Assembly: GCA_930367215.1 (NCBI GenBank)
Contig: OV884056.1
Coordinates: 319,516,709-319,580,708 of the forward strand
From: Pollenia angustigena
Lineage: Eukaryota > Arthropoda > Insecta > Diptera > Polleniidae
DNA: 64,000 nt
Direction: 5' to 3'
Both the position numbers and the translations under genes were made by a program. The notes under the pieces are model-generated. The model did no database searches. It saw nothing but the letters and a program-made list of their open reading frames with translations, and was not told the DNA's origin. Of this stretch, positions 21,387 to 33,734 are shown one piece after another. The first letter of the stretch is position 1; each line of letters opens with the position of its first letter.

Positions 21387-23643
21387 ACTTGGGAGACGCC
21401 AAACGGCGAAATTTTAAACCATATTGACCATATTATCGTTAGCAGACTAATGGATGTTAGATCTAGACAAAGGGCCGATAATATAGCATAAACCTAAGAT
21501 CCAAGCTGACACTCAACGTCCAATATACGTGGCCAGAAGTAGTAACGACCTGAAGGGATACCGCAAAATCAACTCTGGGACTAAAAAAAAATAAAATAAA
21601 GCCGTGGATCAGCCCCGATTCTTATGCCGAGATGGAAAATCGAAACCGACTTAGTTACACTTGCATACAGACCAAAAGAACCGACACAAAATTTGAATAC
21701 TGACGTCAGGCTGCTCGTAAAGTCAAATACATTGTACGGGCTGACCGCAAAAATATTTCAATGGTATAGCGAAACAAGCCGAAAAAGCAGCTATTACAGG
21801 CAACTTACGCGGTGTGTACTCTGCCAAAAAACAAAGAGTGTCAATAACATCAGATGTACTGCGACGTTAAAAGCAAATGAGAATTTACAACAACTGATCA
21901 ACAGCGGTGATGCTATGCGAGAAATTTCACAGATCCTCCGATAAAACTCACGTATTTTTTGTGAATATTTACAATAAATTGCAATGCATATTAACAGTAA
22001 AAGGTTTTGTATACTTTTAGGCTTTTACTTTTAATTTTTAATAACTGATTGACAGCAATATCAAAAAAGTGCATAACAAAAAAAAAAAAAAAGAAAAACA
22101 AAACCATATGATTATTTGAAATAATAATATTTGCCAAAAAAAGTTTAAGAAAACTATTAAACCTAACTAATTTTTAAAATGGGTTCCTTTTGTGTTTCAT
22201 ATAGTGAATTGTGCAAGGAACTTATTAACTGATTTCATTTTGGGTTCTATGGGCGGTGGGTGGAGGGCGTGGCCAATTTTGATTAAACTTTATATTTTTC
22301 TTAATTGAGCTAAATAAAGGCTCAGAGCAAAATTTCAAAAACTTTGGTCCAAAAAAACATTTTGGGTTCTATGGGCGGTGGGTGGAGGGCGTGGCCAATT
22401 TTGATGAAACTTTGTTTTTTTATTTAATTGAGCTAAATAAAGGCTCAGATCAAAATTTCAAAAACTTTGGGCCAAAAAAAAATTTTGGGTTCTATGGGCG
22501 GTGGGTGGAGGGCGTGGAGAATTTTGATGAAACTTTATATTTTTCTTAATTGAGCTAACCAAAGGCTCAGAGCAAAATTTCAACATTCTACGAGCACTGC
22601 TTATATTTTTTGCCAAACATTGTATGGACAAATCCCTCTGTGCGGCATTGAAGAAGATGAAAAATTTTTAATCATCTGGTCCCGACAACAGAGTTGTTAA
22701 AATATGGTGCTGATACGTTAGCAGGATTTCTAACCTCTGATCAGAAGAAATCCTGTAGATTGGAAAGAGTTACAGTTACAGTCCCTTAAAAAGGTGACCT
22801 ACCCATGCTTAACGCTATATAGAAAATAATGGCGACATTGAGACTGCAACGAATCTCACCAGTGGAGAAAGAAAAACCCTATGCATAATTATTAAGCAAT
22901 TGGCAGAGTAAAACACACCGCTGTACCTGCTTTTCGTAGGTTTTGAGAGAGCTTTCGATACAAGGCATACCCTTAAAAAAATCTTCACCCTACTGCGCGA
23001 GTTGTACAAAGATGCAGAATGTAAAGTCCGTTTCAACGGAAATAAAGCCAACCTTTCACAGCTACTGCTGGCGTAATGCAGGATTGTATCATGTCCCCCA
23101 CATTATTTTTGGAATGTGTAATGGAAGAAACCAACAAGGAGGCCCCGTCTGCCCCGCTTTGCGTTTCTCAAGTTGCACAAGGTTTGTCGCGCTAACAACT
23201 TATCGCAGAAGACCAAGTTATATATATTCAACTATAGTGTAAATACTGGGCTGCTTTATGGTTGCACTAAATGGAGCCTTACAAAATGAATCACGCAAAA
23301 AATACAGTGTCTGAGACGGATAATGTGGATTTACCGGCCGAATTGAATATTCAATGAAACCCTGTGGAATCAGGCACATTGTTGCCCTATTGAAAATTAT
23401 ATACGAAGACGTAAATGTATATGGATTAGCCATATTCTCAGACGACCATCAACTGATATTGCCAGAACTACTCTGGACTGGAATCCTCAAGGTCATCGTC
23501 AGCCTGGCCGACAACGTTATTCTTGGAACCGGTCTATCAGAAAAGACAATGAAGCTGCTCGTCTAACATGGAACGAGATTAAACTACTTGCCAGAGGCAG
23601 AAATAGATGGAGAGAATTCGTTGATGCCCCATGTTCTCCATAA
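21387..23643 (+). pseudogene. RTE-like LINE relic: endonuclease, RT and C-terminal pieces
   Basis: In order on the plus strand: the end of an APE-type endonuclease (TWETPNGEILNHIDHIIVS from 21387, then LMDVRSRQRADN); a linker KYFNGIAKQAEKAAITGNL, VYSAKKQ; the RT start SSGPDN and ELLKYGADTLA (about 22675-22720); DWKELQLQSLKKGDLP; RT motif A LYLLFVGFERAFDT (core at 22927-22959, with Gly where the catalytic Asp of FxDF is expected); LLRELYKDAECKVRFNGNK; motif B-like QDCIMSPTLFLECVMEE; and the tail IRRRKCIWISHILRRP, LDWNPQGHRQPGRQR, LTWNEIKLLARGRNRWREF, VDAPCSP with a stop at 23641-23643. Frameshifts, stops, the lost Asp and absence of a clear YADD show inactivity. Clade RTE is inferred from the tail. 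A tandem array interrupts it at 22236-22586. Confidence 0.85.
22236..22586 (+). repeat. Tandem array, 122-123-bp period, about 2.9 copies
   Basis: TGGGTTCTATGGGCGGTGGG starts at 22241, 22363 and 22486. Each unit continues TGGAGGGCGTGG, AATTGAGCTAA and AAAGGCTCAGA(G/T)CAAAATTTC. The GC-rich block is unusual here. The array lies between the linker and RT portions of the LINE relic. Confidence 0.92.
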
Positions 23644-23747
23644 ACATTTTATTAAAACATTTTATTTTGGATTTTTGTATTTATATTATTTTTGGGTAAA
23701 GAAAGGACATATTTTTGCGCACAATATTTACATTAGATCGATTGCAA

Positions 23748-23873
23748 AAGTGATTCTGAGTCGGTTTGCTATAGGTTAAGTCTAGGAACAACAATTTTTT
23801 GTAATACATTCATGCGCACAAACGCATAATACCCTCTCCCCTTTTGTAGTGTGGTTATAAAAACAAATGAATT
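23748..23873 (+). mobile_element. Family A 3'-end fragment
   Basis: GTGATTCTGAGTCGGTTTGC, then ATAATACCCTCTCC and TTTGTAGTGTGGTTATAAAAAC match the last 130 bp of the 10156-10882 copy. Its 5' part is absent. Confidence 0.75.
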
Positions 23874-23879
23874 GGCGAC

Positions 23880-26800
23880 AAATGTAACCTTTTCGAGATT
23901 ATCTAGTTTTATAATATACTTACAATCATTTTCATTAAAGCAAAAACATTTTTATATTTGAAACTAGTATTTAAACTTTTTAACGGCCGCTAAACATAAA
24001 AGATCAAAAATTATTTTCCTTAAATCTCCATTAAAACTGGTGGTCAACCAATCTGACCTATTGTTAAGCAACAGTTGAAAAGCAACAAATAATGTTATCC
24101 AAAACTTCTTAAGCATGTAATCTGATAATTTTGTTTATTTAAAAGTTGCATTACAACTACAGCAGCGAGTTAAACAAAAATTTAAAATTATAAAAAAAAA
24201 AAACTAAATAATAATTGTAAAAATAAACAAAAATTTCACGAATTAATACGCCAACGGACAATTGAACAAATTGCATTTGTAATGAGTTCCAACGAGGGAG
24301 AAGTAGCAGAACTTGAAGCAAACAAAAGAAGTCACAATCAAAACTCTATTTGAATAACAATAGGGAATAGAAACACTTTGAAATATGCAACGGATATATT
24401 TTTTTCTTCTTCGTTTTATTAACTGACCACTGGTCAACCAGAACAAATAGGATTTTAAGGAGAAAATCAAACAACTAGTCCTTTTGCAATGGTTTCATAA
24501 TTAAAACTTAAATAAAAGTCAGGTTTTCAACTCATGGAATAATCGCTTTTTCGTAACGATAAAAGGTTACAGCAACAACAACAAGGAGTTGTTTTTTTTT
24601 TTTTTTTACTTGGAAGAAAAAGCAATAAACTACCATTGATATATTTTCTGTAACGTTTTGTTGTTGTTTTGAAGAAATTTAATTACATTAAATCAAGTTC
24701 AGTTGACCGTGCTTAAGTCAAGCGAATTTTAAAAAGGATTTACCAAAGTAAATGTTTGTTTAAGTATTAGAAAAACAACAAGACAATAAAGAAGAAACAT
24801 TATTACAGGATTTGATACCGAACAGCAACAATTTGTTTACTTTGGCATGAACGATGCGATGATAAAATCCAAGTGATAAAATTTAATAGAAAAGCAAATA
24901 GGAAAACGGCAGGCAGCACTGATCACACTGATGGCTGTTTGATCAAAAAAAGGTCAAACTTGACCACTCGACGCGACTTTATTAAATTACCGAAACAATA
25001 AAACCCTTATAAAATAATCACACACACACATGTACAGAGATTTCGGAAAGAAAATAAAACTTGACCGTTGATCATTTCACTAAAAAAAAAAAAACGGAAA
25101 TATTTATTTATGTTCAGTTCAATGCAACGAATGTAATGGAAGTGGATTGTTGTGTATGGTCGAAGGACATTATCTTGCATTTACAAATTAAGAAAAACAA
25201 TAGAATTTAATAATCTTTTGAGACAACAGTATGCAAATGAATTTCAAATACTTGAACTTTAGATTGGGAAACATTGTGTTGCAGCACTAATAAAAATAGT
25301 GATGTTGGTGGTGGTGGCTGTTGCTATTTTCATATTTCATACATATTTAGGGTCACAACCCCTTTTTCATAGGGAAAACTCATTTTATTGTTTTCTGTCG
25401 TGGACATCGTCGCTCTATTTATGACATGTAAATGAAGACAAATGATTTCCTACATCGCAATTTGGGCTGCATAAGAAAAAAATGCATGAATTACTTACAA
25501 CAAACACAATCCTTTACATGTGATATCCTTGAGATTGTTTAACAATAGTTGTTTTTGTATTATTTGTGTCTGGGAGAAGCTTTGAAAAAATTTCACGCTT
25601 AAATTGTAGCAAAAACAAGGGTCGCCACCGTAGAATCTCCACGGGGCAGAGGTTTCACATTAAGGAAAAGCATTTGAAATCCTTGCACAAACCAAATGGA
25701 CAACACATGCACACACAAACACAATTCATTCTTTATTGAAAAAGCCCAAAACCAAAAATTCCCAAACTTTTTTTTAGAAATCAAGTTGCATTGAAGCGCA
25801 TAATTTTATAAAATAAAAAAAAAGCAAGGAACAAAAAAAAACAAAATAAGGATATTGGTAAAGGATCAAATCATAAATTTTAAGAAAATCCTTTCAAGAG
25901 AAAGTATACTCTTTCTCTCTTCCCCTTGGCTTGCCGCAAAGCCAGAAGAAAAAATAATAAACAATTTTTAAAGTCAATTGCGGTTATTTTTAGTTTTGGC
26001 AGCACAAAAACAAAACTAAAACTTTTGAACCTAAAACATTAAAAGGGGTTAGTTAATATTCTTTAGTTTCTTTTTTTTGCTGCGCAATTCCTTATTTTAT
26101 TACAAATTCTAAAGAATCAATAGGTTTCGTTGAAGTATAACATTCTTATTCTTTTTCTGATTTTTTCTTTTTTTTTTCAAGTTAGTAGCAAAATTTTTGA
26201 TTTATTACAACAGCAGCAATAGTGTGTAGTAAGTGTTTAATGCAATTAGTTGTTTGTTAAAAAAATGCCACTGCGATTATGGTTTTGTCGCATGAATTAT
26301 GTGTGACTTTTCTGCCATCCTCGGAGCACTCTGTTTTGGAATTCTTTTGTCAAGTTTGCCACCTAAGGTGTATTAATTAGATGCTAAAATAATATTCAAC
26401 ACCTTTTAATAAATCATCAGCAACAACAATTGTAATAATGCAAATATCGAGGGGCGTTACTATGGATGTTTGACAATGCATCCATAAATTGGAAATAAAT
26501 CAATTGGAAGGGAAATAATGCATTTTTTGTTTCAACAATTTTTCTTTTATTTATGCAAAATGTCGTTTAAGAATGTTTAATTGCTTTGTAAAGAGGGGTA
26601 ATTTCGAGAAACAAATAAAATGGATTTTTTAGAAAAGGGCGCAGTTTATATTGTGGAAACTTTTAAAGTTCAGTAAATTGTTTCTTTTATTAAAATCAAT
26701 GAGAAATGCTGGTTTCTATTAGACAGGCATATTCTTATACGTTTTTTAATATAAAACTTATAGACCTCAATAGCTTGAAAAATAGGCTAATGCTGTTTAA

Positions 26801-27420
26801 AATCGAAAGAGCAATTAAAGTTTCCGAAGTTTCCGAAATTTTTTACAACAATTCTTTTATTACACCTGGTCTTGACAAGAAATTGCACAGTTACTTAATA
26901 TTGGCCTTGGTTATATACTATTTTATTATTTAAGGTCTCATGTAATTTCAGTATTTTTAAGAAATTCTAAAGTTCTATAGAAAACCAATAAACGATATTT
27001 TGATAACTAAAACTACACATGGGAGCCCTGGTCTTGACGAGCCATTGTTTTGCATGCGCAAGAACAAATCGTTCTTGTTCGTTGAAATGGCGAACAAGTA
27101 TGGCACGACAATCTATATATAAAGTAACAAGGACAATCTAGACGACGTTTATTTCTTTGGCAATATGTACTGTCATAACCGTAACGACATCATTGTGCGA
27201 AGAAATGTTTGAACACCGCTATTTAAACCAGAACAAAACATAAACAACAGCAGTCTTTACGAGAAAAATGTATATGTGCAAGAAATTGTTGGACTATTTT
27301 CGTTTTTTATAATAAAAACAAGGAAAATTACTCGAATCCTATATGCCTTTCATCATAGTATTATAAATCATAAAAAAACCTTAAATTCAAGTGTATTGGG
27401 CCCAAGTGAAATAATGGACC
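23880..27420. other. Long gene-free, mostly unique region
   Basis: Simple tracts include poly-T (24592-24607), (CA)5 near 25021 and poly-A. CAACAACAACAAGGAG and CAGCAACAACAATT-like tracts resemble fly intron or enhancer DNA. Around 27048-27130 TGTTTTGCATGCGCAAGAAC and CTATATATAAAG resemble a promoter or solo LTR, but no matching end was found. Short frames (26706-26933, 24243-24470) show no family features. Confidence 0.4.
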
Positions 27421-27424
27421 AATG

Positions 27425-27504
27425 TGGCGTTTTTATATTTTATACTCCTTATATAAGAAATATCTGGCGTTTTTATATTTTATACTCCTTATATAAGAAA
27501 TATC
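27425..27504 (+). repeat. Perfect 40-bp tandem duplication
   Basis: TGGCGTTTTTATATTTTATA...AAATATC occurs at 27425-27464 and 27465-27504 without differences. Confidence 0.95.
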
Positions 27505-27779
27505 TGATCCCAAATTGGTCCTCCTATTTAATTTTATTTTTGCTGACACACAACACAAAAAAAATTACATTAAAACAAACCAAAAAACAAACTGCTAGCT
27601 TTCAATCACATAACGTACTTTGAAAGTTGTCCAACTTTAGTACTTTGTGTTAACGGAGACGACGTTATGGGACAAGACTCATTAGAAAACCGGTATATCA
27701 ACTAAGTTTCAAGTAGAAAAAAGCGACGTTTATTATAAAAAGGATTCTCGGCCTTAAAAATGAGGTTTATGGGTAACAA

Positions 27780-28640
27780 GTAAGAATGCTATATTCAGCT
27801 GTGCCGAATCTTTGATACCCTCCAACTACAGTTAGAATATTTCCGAAGCCGATGTTCACAAAAGTTGACACTGTGCTTTTTAGTCTAATGAAACTGTAAC
27901 AGACCGAATTTGAATAAAACAGCATTAATCGTTACGCGTACTCAACGGGTTTCCGATAGGGGGCTTTATATGGGTCCTATGGCAAATTATGGACCGATCT
28001 TCATGAAACTAGACAGTGTGCTATCTATTCATATAAAACTGTGGCAGACCAAAATGTATTGTAATAACATTATTCGTTACGATTTTAGGTGCATGAAAGT
28101 GTTTTTCGAGAGCGGGCTTTTTATGGGGCCTATGAAAACTTATGGACGGATCATCACGAAAATTTTTGGTACAGTTGACGCTCAGAGATTCGAATTCTCA
28201 GAAATTATAATTTCTAGAAATTCGAATCAGTATTTTCATTAGTTTATTTATCATAAAAACTATAAAAAACTTAACGAAATATAACAAAAAATAACAATTC
28301 GGTTCATTTGACTTGATTTAGTATGTATAATACAATACACCAAAAAACTGACTTTTAAACTGTAACAACATCGACAAGATATGTAAATCATCTTTTAAAA
28401 TGGGATTCCCCTTTTTACTTTGTATTTGGATAAACTAAATTGTCAAAATTTTAGTGTTTACAATAAAAAGAAAAACACCACTCTGAAATTCGAATTTTGG
28501 ATTCTAATTTTAGAGCGCCAAATGTAATGAAATTACTGATTCGAATTTCTGGAAGTTCGAATGTCTGAGCGTCTACTGTACTAGAAATCAGTAGGGCAAA
28601 CTTTTGCAAAATCCTATATAAATGTATGCATTTATGCTAG
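27780..28640 (+). mobile_element. Family B 5' end with L-type body, interrupted
   Basis: AACAAGTAAGAATGCTATATT then TTCAGCTGTGCCGAATCTTT and ATACCCTCCA are the family B start. The body contains GGGGGCTTTATATGGGTCCT and CTATGGCAAATTATGGACC, related to family L. A TA-flanked MITE interrupts it at 28172-28578; the body resumes with CTAGAAATCAGTAGGGCAA. The frame 27910-28242 is repeat-derived. Confidence 0.7.
28172..28578. mobile_element. Pogo/mariner-like MITE, 407 bp, TA target
   Basis: Ends CAGTTGACGCTCAGAGATTCG and, inward from 28578, CAGTAGACGCTCAGACATTCG. TA flanks both sides (28170-28171, 28579-28580). The TIR similarity continues into AATTCGAATCAGTA on both sides. No ORF. Confidence 0.85.
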
Positions 28641-28732
28641 TTTTTGTTAAAAAAATTATAAATTTTTTAGGGCGGTTGTTCCACATTTCGATTTATAACT
28701 CTTTTCCAATTGAACCGAATTTGCTGGATTTT

Positions 28733-29111
28733 ACCATCGACCAGGACATTTATAATACAAAGGTAAGATACACATTCCACATTCCCTTCTGTGAGAAGCG
28801 GGAAGAGAAGGAGTAATATTTTTTGTTTTGTTTTTTTTTTTTGCACAAGCAAAAGAACTATTTTTTTAACCCTTTACCAATCTTATGTAACTGTTAAAGA
28901 AGCGAGAGCGGGAGGCCTACACCGCAATGACAACGTGTGTAAAAAAGATATGAATATGGAAAGCTGCGAGCAGGCCTTGCACATATAAAGGAAGGAGTAC
29001 AGAGACCTTCTAGAAGGCATCCGTACTCCTTTTTCCCGCTGTGTACTCATCAAGCGCAATGGTAGAGTTAGTGAACATTTGTTTGTATGTGTAACACCGA
29101 CGATGCTAGAT
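28733..29111 (+). repeat. Long direct duplication, copy 1
   Basis: From ACCATCGACCAGGACATTTA to CGACGATGCTAGAT this is almost identical to 29644-30020; I see only a handful of substitutions and T-run length changes. It contains AAGGTAAGATAC, a good splice-donor match, and GAGAAGCGGGAAGAGAAGGAG. It is less AT-rich than its surroundings in places. Function unknown. Confidence 0.9.
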
Positions 29112-29643
29112 TAGGGCTGCCAGATGTTTGAACCTATTAACCAGGACACATGGAAAAAATGGATAAAAATTACACCAACAGAAAAGTTTTTTTTTAATAC
29201 ATATGGGTATTTCCTGGGGTCACGAACGTACGTTCGTACGCTTTTGATATACAAATAATATAGAAAACAAAACTTTTCCTAGCATTTGTGTAGCTCTATG
29301 TTTAGTGCAAAAGATAGATTTCATCGAGTTTAAGTTTTCATAATAAGAGTTATAAACGTGTGGTCACGAACAGTAGTAAAATGTAAAAATCTGCGCAATG
29401 GAACAAACTACAAAATTACAAAAGTGATTAATTTATTTTAAGAGTGTATTAATGTAGGTCTACATCCAGTATTTACAAAATAAAATATCTCTCTTGGTTT
29501 TGAACCGAATTTGATGGATTTTAATCGAACAGATTAAGGCCACGATACATTGCCACGCAAGTCTTTCGTATTTTGAGGAAAATGCATCTCTGCTCTAATT
29601 ATTATTTAGAAATTTTCAAAAAAAGGTCTGCCAGAAGTCTTAC
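29112..29643. other. Spacer between the duplicated blocks
   Basis: Starts TAGGGCTGCCAGATG. The inward read from 30459, TAGAGCTACCATACATCCTG, is similar, so a diverged hAT-like element could span 29112-30459. Flanking octamers do not match, so this stays tentative. It holds ACGTACGTTCGTACG (about 29227) and TTGAACCGAATTTGATGGAT (about 29505), which resembles the sequence just before copy 1. Confidence 0.35.
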
Positions 29644-30020
29644 ACCATCGACCAGGATATTTATAATACAAAGGTAAGATACGCATTCCACATTCCCTTC
29701 TGTGAGAAGCGGGAAGAGAAGGAGTAATATTTTTTGTTTGTTTTTTTTTTTGCACAAGCAAAATAACTATTTTTTTAACCCTTTACCAATCTTATGTAAC
29801 TGTTAAAGAAGCGAGAGCGGGAGGCCTACACCGCAATGACAACGTGTGTAAAAAATATATGAATATGGAAAGCTGCGAGCAGGCCTTACACATATAAAGG
29901 AAGGAGTACAGAGACCTTCTAGAAGGCATCCGTGCTCCTTTTTCCCGCTGGGTACTCATCAAGCGCAATGGTAGAGTTAGTGAACATTTGTTTGTATGTG
30001 TAACACCGACGATGCTAGAT
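29644..30020 (+). repeat. Long direct duplication, copy 2
   Basis: Second copy of 28733-29111, offset by about 910 bp. The copies end at the same word, GATGCTAGAT, but are followed by different sequence. Confidence 0.9.
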
Positions 30021-30639
30021 GGAAAATCAAAGTAGTGTACAGTTACAGCATTGAATTCGCCTGCATGTCAAGCATTTGAACATACAATGTTTATTTTGCT
30101 ACATGAACCAACCATATACATATTTCAGATTTAAGTCCAACAATCAAACAATAGATACAAAAGTTAACATAAAAAAACAATAAAAAAAAGATTAATTTTA
30201 ACTTTGACTAAACTTTATTGAAATCGACTAGTTAACGATGTTTACCCCAGGCAACAGTTGCTGGTAAAATTGCTTTATATAAATAGCATAATAACTTAAT
30301 CTTAACCTCTGTTCAAAACAAAAATCATCTTAAACCAAATTTGTGTCTGCATTGATCTGTATCAAAAAACTAGGTCAATTTAAGAATGGACCAGGATACC
30401 AGGACAATTTATCTTAAACCAGGACAATTCCTGGAAAATCAGGATGTATGGTAGCTCTAGTTGTGGTGGAGGATTAAAAAATTAGAGGCAGTCGTGGTTT
30501 ACTTCTCATATCCGATTTGGCTGAACTTCAATAGCAAACTATTCCTGAATATATGAGACATTTGAAAAACATATATCAACCTAGTTCCCACCATATCTGG
30601 GGTTTTCCTAAAACCTATTTAAACATACACACAGGTATA

Positions 30640-30775
30640 CAAACTGAAGGGACATAAAGGCGCGCATCGTTTTATCAACTCCGCTACTCATAAGGATTAA
30701 TATACTTCATAGGGTCTTAGATCAATATTGTAATAATTACACGGAGTGACACACTCCCACCTGTGGTATTCTTTG
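30640..30775 (+). mobile_element. Family B 3'-end fragment
   Basis: ACTCATAAGGATTAATATAC, AGGGTCTTAGATCAATATTG and CACACTCCCACCTGTGG match the 3' part of the family B copy ending at 59089. Confidence 0.6.
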
Positions 30776-30837
30776 TTTGGGGTTATTGATAGTTGGGAAG
30801 GAGAAGATGAAGAATTAAAAACACTTATAAACAATAA

Positions 30838-30953
30838 CTGTCGTATTCATAAAAAATAAAACAAGTTTGAAATGTGTTTTAAGGCAAAATTTTCCTACAA
30901 ATTTTACTTAAAATGCATTTCAAATCCATTTTAATTTTTTATGAATACGGCTG
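30838..30953. mobile_element. Short palindromic MITE, 116 bp, TAA target
   Basis: CTGTCGTATTCATAAAAAAT at the left and, inward from 30953, CAGCCGTATTCATAAAAAAT. TAA lies on both sides (30835-30837, 30954-30956). The 3-bp TWA-type duplication fits PIF/Harbinger-like elements. No coding sequence. Confidence 0.78.
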
Positions 30954-31194
30954 TAAACATTTGAATACGAAAAAGGAGTAATAACAGGTTTTTTACATAA
31001 GAGTTGGAAATCCTGCTCCAAAAGCAGTTTCCTGTTATTAAGCCATGAGGAATCTTCTACTGCAACCTTAAGCGAAATTTCATACATACATATATTTAAA
31101 TTGAGTTTAACGAGTAAAGTTTTAATAAATCGATTTTATGTTCTAGATTTTACCCTGTTTGACATTCTTTCGTTTTGATCAATTCATTGCAACG

Positions 31195-32100
31195 CACAGT
31201 AGGTAATTTGGCCTATATTTTTGGCCAAAATTTAAAATCTGCACTTTAGAAAAAGTAGTTTTTTTTTTTGTTGTAATGTGATAAAGAATACTTCGAAGCA
31301 AATAGAAGTGAATTTTTATTTTATAAATAACAAAAACCCGTTCATCGCCCGACTCTTAAAGTCAATGTATACAATCAACAGTTTAAGTGGGGCGCGCTTC
31401 GTGTTATTTTTTATTACAATACCTGACACTAGTTTTTAATAAAAAAACAAATGAAAAATACAATAAAATATGGAAAACAATATTAATAGTAAGTGATTAA
31501 TATATACATAACGTTGTTTAAAATAAAATAGTTTATTGGTGAAAAAAAATCAATCTTTTGATCTTATCTCAATTAAAAAAAAAATAAAAATTTTATACAA
31601 CTTTGGAGAAGCTTTTAAAAAAAAGTTTAAAATGTTTTAAAGCTAATAGTAATAAGGTCTTGATAAGTATTTGATTTTGAGATTGTATAATCAATTTCAT
31701 GCTGCGTTTTTTTGCGTTTTTTGAGATATCCCATTTTTTTGCAGGCAACCTCTATTTCCCTTAAGCTCTGAAAACACTGAGGATCTTAGCGCCAGTGAAA
31801 ACGATGAGTGCGCAAATGATGTCAATATGTTAACATACACAATTTACACAAAAGATATGGATGATATTAAATTAGAAAATTAATAAAATATACCAAAAGT
31901 AGACAAAAAGAAATTTTTAAAATTTTGTTTTAACGCATATCTTTTCATAAGAATGCGATATTTAGAAATTCCAAGTTTATTCTTAGTTTTAGAGTTAATA
32001 AGTTAAAAAGTTAATCAAAAAATTCATATTTAGATTTGTTAAAATTCTGTCCGCCTGTTATCAATTTTGGCCAAAAAAATTGGATAAATTACCCATAGTG
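31195..32100. mobile_element. TIR-bounded segment, 906 bp, with exon-like ORF
   Basis: Left end CACAGTAGGTAATTTGG... and inward-read right end CACTATGGGTAATTTATC... agree at roughly 30 of 38 positions, including a shared TTTTTGGCCAAAATT. CAACG occurs directly outside both ends (31190-31194 and 32101-32105), a possible 5-bp target duplication. It contains the exon-like ORF at 31745-31883. Superfamily not assigned. Confidence 0.6.
31745..31883 (+). other. Terminal-exon-like acidic C-terminus
   Basis: Directly after a pyrimidine-rich TTTTTTTGCAG acceptor (ending 31744), a frame of 45 codons reads QPLFPLSSENTEDLSASEND, then ECANDVNMLTYTIYTKDMDD, then IKLEN, ending in TAA at 31881-31883. AATAAA overlaps the stop (31882-31887). 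Less biased amino-acid use, an acceptor, a stop and a poly-A signal in a row suggest a real last exon. It lies inside the TIR segment, so it may be the C-terminus of that element's transposase. No upstream exon was recognised and I cannot name a family. Confidence 0.4.
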
Positions 32101-32105
32101 CAACG

Positions 32106-33730
32106 TATCTGGTACACTCTTCAGTTCGGTCAAAGTTATTTACTTTTGGCTTAGTTCGTTTATTATCTTTTATTAACTTCACTTACATTTAAACAGCAAC
32201 TACCTCAACAACTTTCTAAACGAATAACCTTTCAAAACATATCACAACTCCTTGCAATTCGTAAAGTACTTGTAATTTACAGAGAAATAGGCTTGTGACT
32301 AGAGCACAAAACATAAAAAAATCAACAAAGATAGAACTGCCCCTTTAGGTATTTAGGACATATCTCTATTTCTTATTTTAAAAGCTTTAAAATATGTATC
32401 ATGCTTTTGGTAATATTATACAAAAAATATCATGACAAGCACTTTTAATTTCCATTGTATACCTAGTTTTGTTTTGTAAAACAAGTAAAATAAAAAGATT
32501 TGATCAACTGCTGGCTTTCACCACCCATTTTTAACAACAGCCGTTGTAAAATTTTCCGTTAAACTATAATTACCATAAATTTTTATAAAAAAAAAAGAGT
32601 TTATTTTATTGTAATTTTGTTACATTTTTTTTCTATTTCATTCTAAACGAAACCTCGATATTTGGCGCGTGCTAACACCAACACTTTCAAAAAACATCTT
32701 GAAGAAAAACGCAGCCGCTGTTTTTTACTTTAATTTTCTTTTTCTTATTTTCAAACTCATTAACGGCTCTGAGCCACCGTTTGCGCAAGTAACATTAGAC
32801 GAAGAAGTGAGAGGGTGCGGTGCGCTTATAAATTTGACATATTTTCACCCTCATTCTAACGATAATCAACATTTGGATCTTGTAATTATTTACTAAGGCG
32901 AAAGCCTTAGAAGAGGAAAAAAATAAAACAAGAGAAAAACTCCCTCTAAGTCTGGTTAGAAAATATCACCACTATTGCACATACAGCCAGGCACACACTA
33001 ACAGGGGAGTTGGTTAAACAATTTCTAATAGCAATTTTGAACAATAGAAAGTCTTATAGCATGTGCTACGTAAACTATTATTTTTTATTTATTAAATTAT
33101 TTTGCTGCAGCAGTTACAACTTTCCCGAAAATCAAATGCAAACACACACAAACACTCTTTTTGCAACTAAGCGCCAATGGCTTCTTGCAACAATCAATAG
33201 AAAGAAATCAAAAGAATAAAGAATAAACGTGCTAACTGCAGTCATAATGTCACTTCAACATTAATTCCTAATCATTAAAACACTTAACCCTCGACCATCG
33301 AAGTAGTGAATAGCATTTAAAAAATATTGGTTTTATGAACATGTTATAGTTATTATTGTTTGATCTGTAGAATCATAAATATAGTTCCTACAGAAAACTA
33401 ACTCTAGCCAATTAAAAAACCCCTCCATTCCAGACTCAATTGCTTAACAAAAAGCTTTATAACCACGTACACATTTTTCTATAATTTTGGATCGATGCAT
33501 TTAAAGCCTTTTTAGTGACTATTTTTAAATTTCAGATCAAATGCCCATCAGTAATACAAGATTTTGTCACTATATCTCCAAATAATCTTGTCTCTAACTT
33601 AACCCTTTAAGATCTTCATACCAGCGAATTGAGTTAAATGTTTCTCAAAGGCTTCTAGCCAATAACTAGTAAAAAAATTCAATATACTGATAACAGCTAA
33701 ACTCAAAAAAAGCATATATATCAATATGGT
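32106..33730. other. Gene-free interval
   Basis: No defined repeat. The frame 32669-32896 contains GSEPPFAQVTLDEEVRGCG in a slightly GC-richer patch with CTTATAAATTTG downstream. This might be regulatory DNA or a decayed ORF; I see no family match. Confidence 0.4.
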
Positions 33731-33734
33731 TACC

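Noticed and set aside
27048..27600. Possible solo LTR (TGTTTTGCATGCGCAAG start, TATATATAAAG box)
   Set aside because: No matching 3' end, no target duplication and no second copy in the window.
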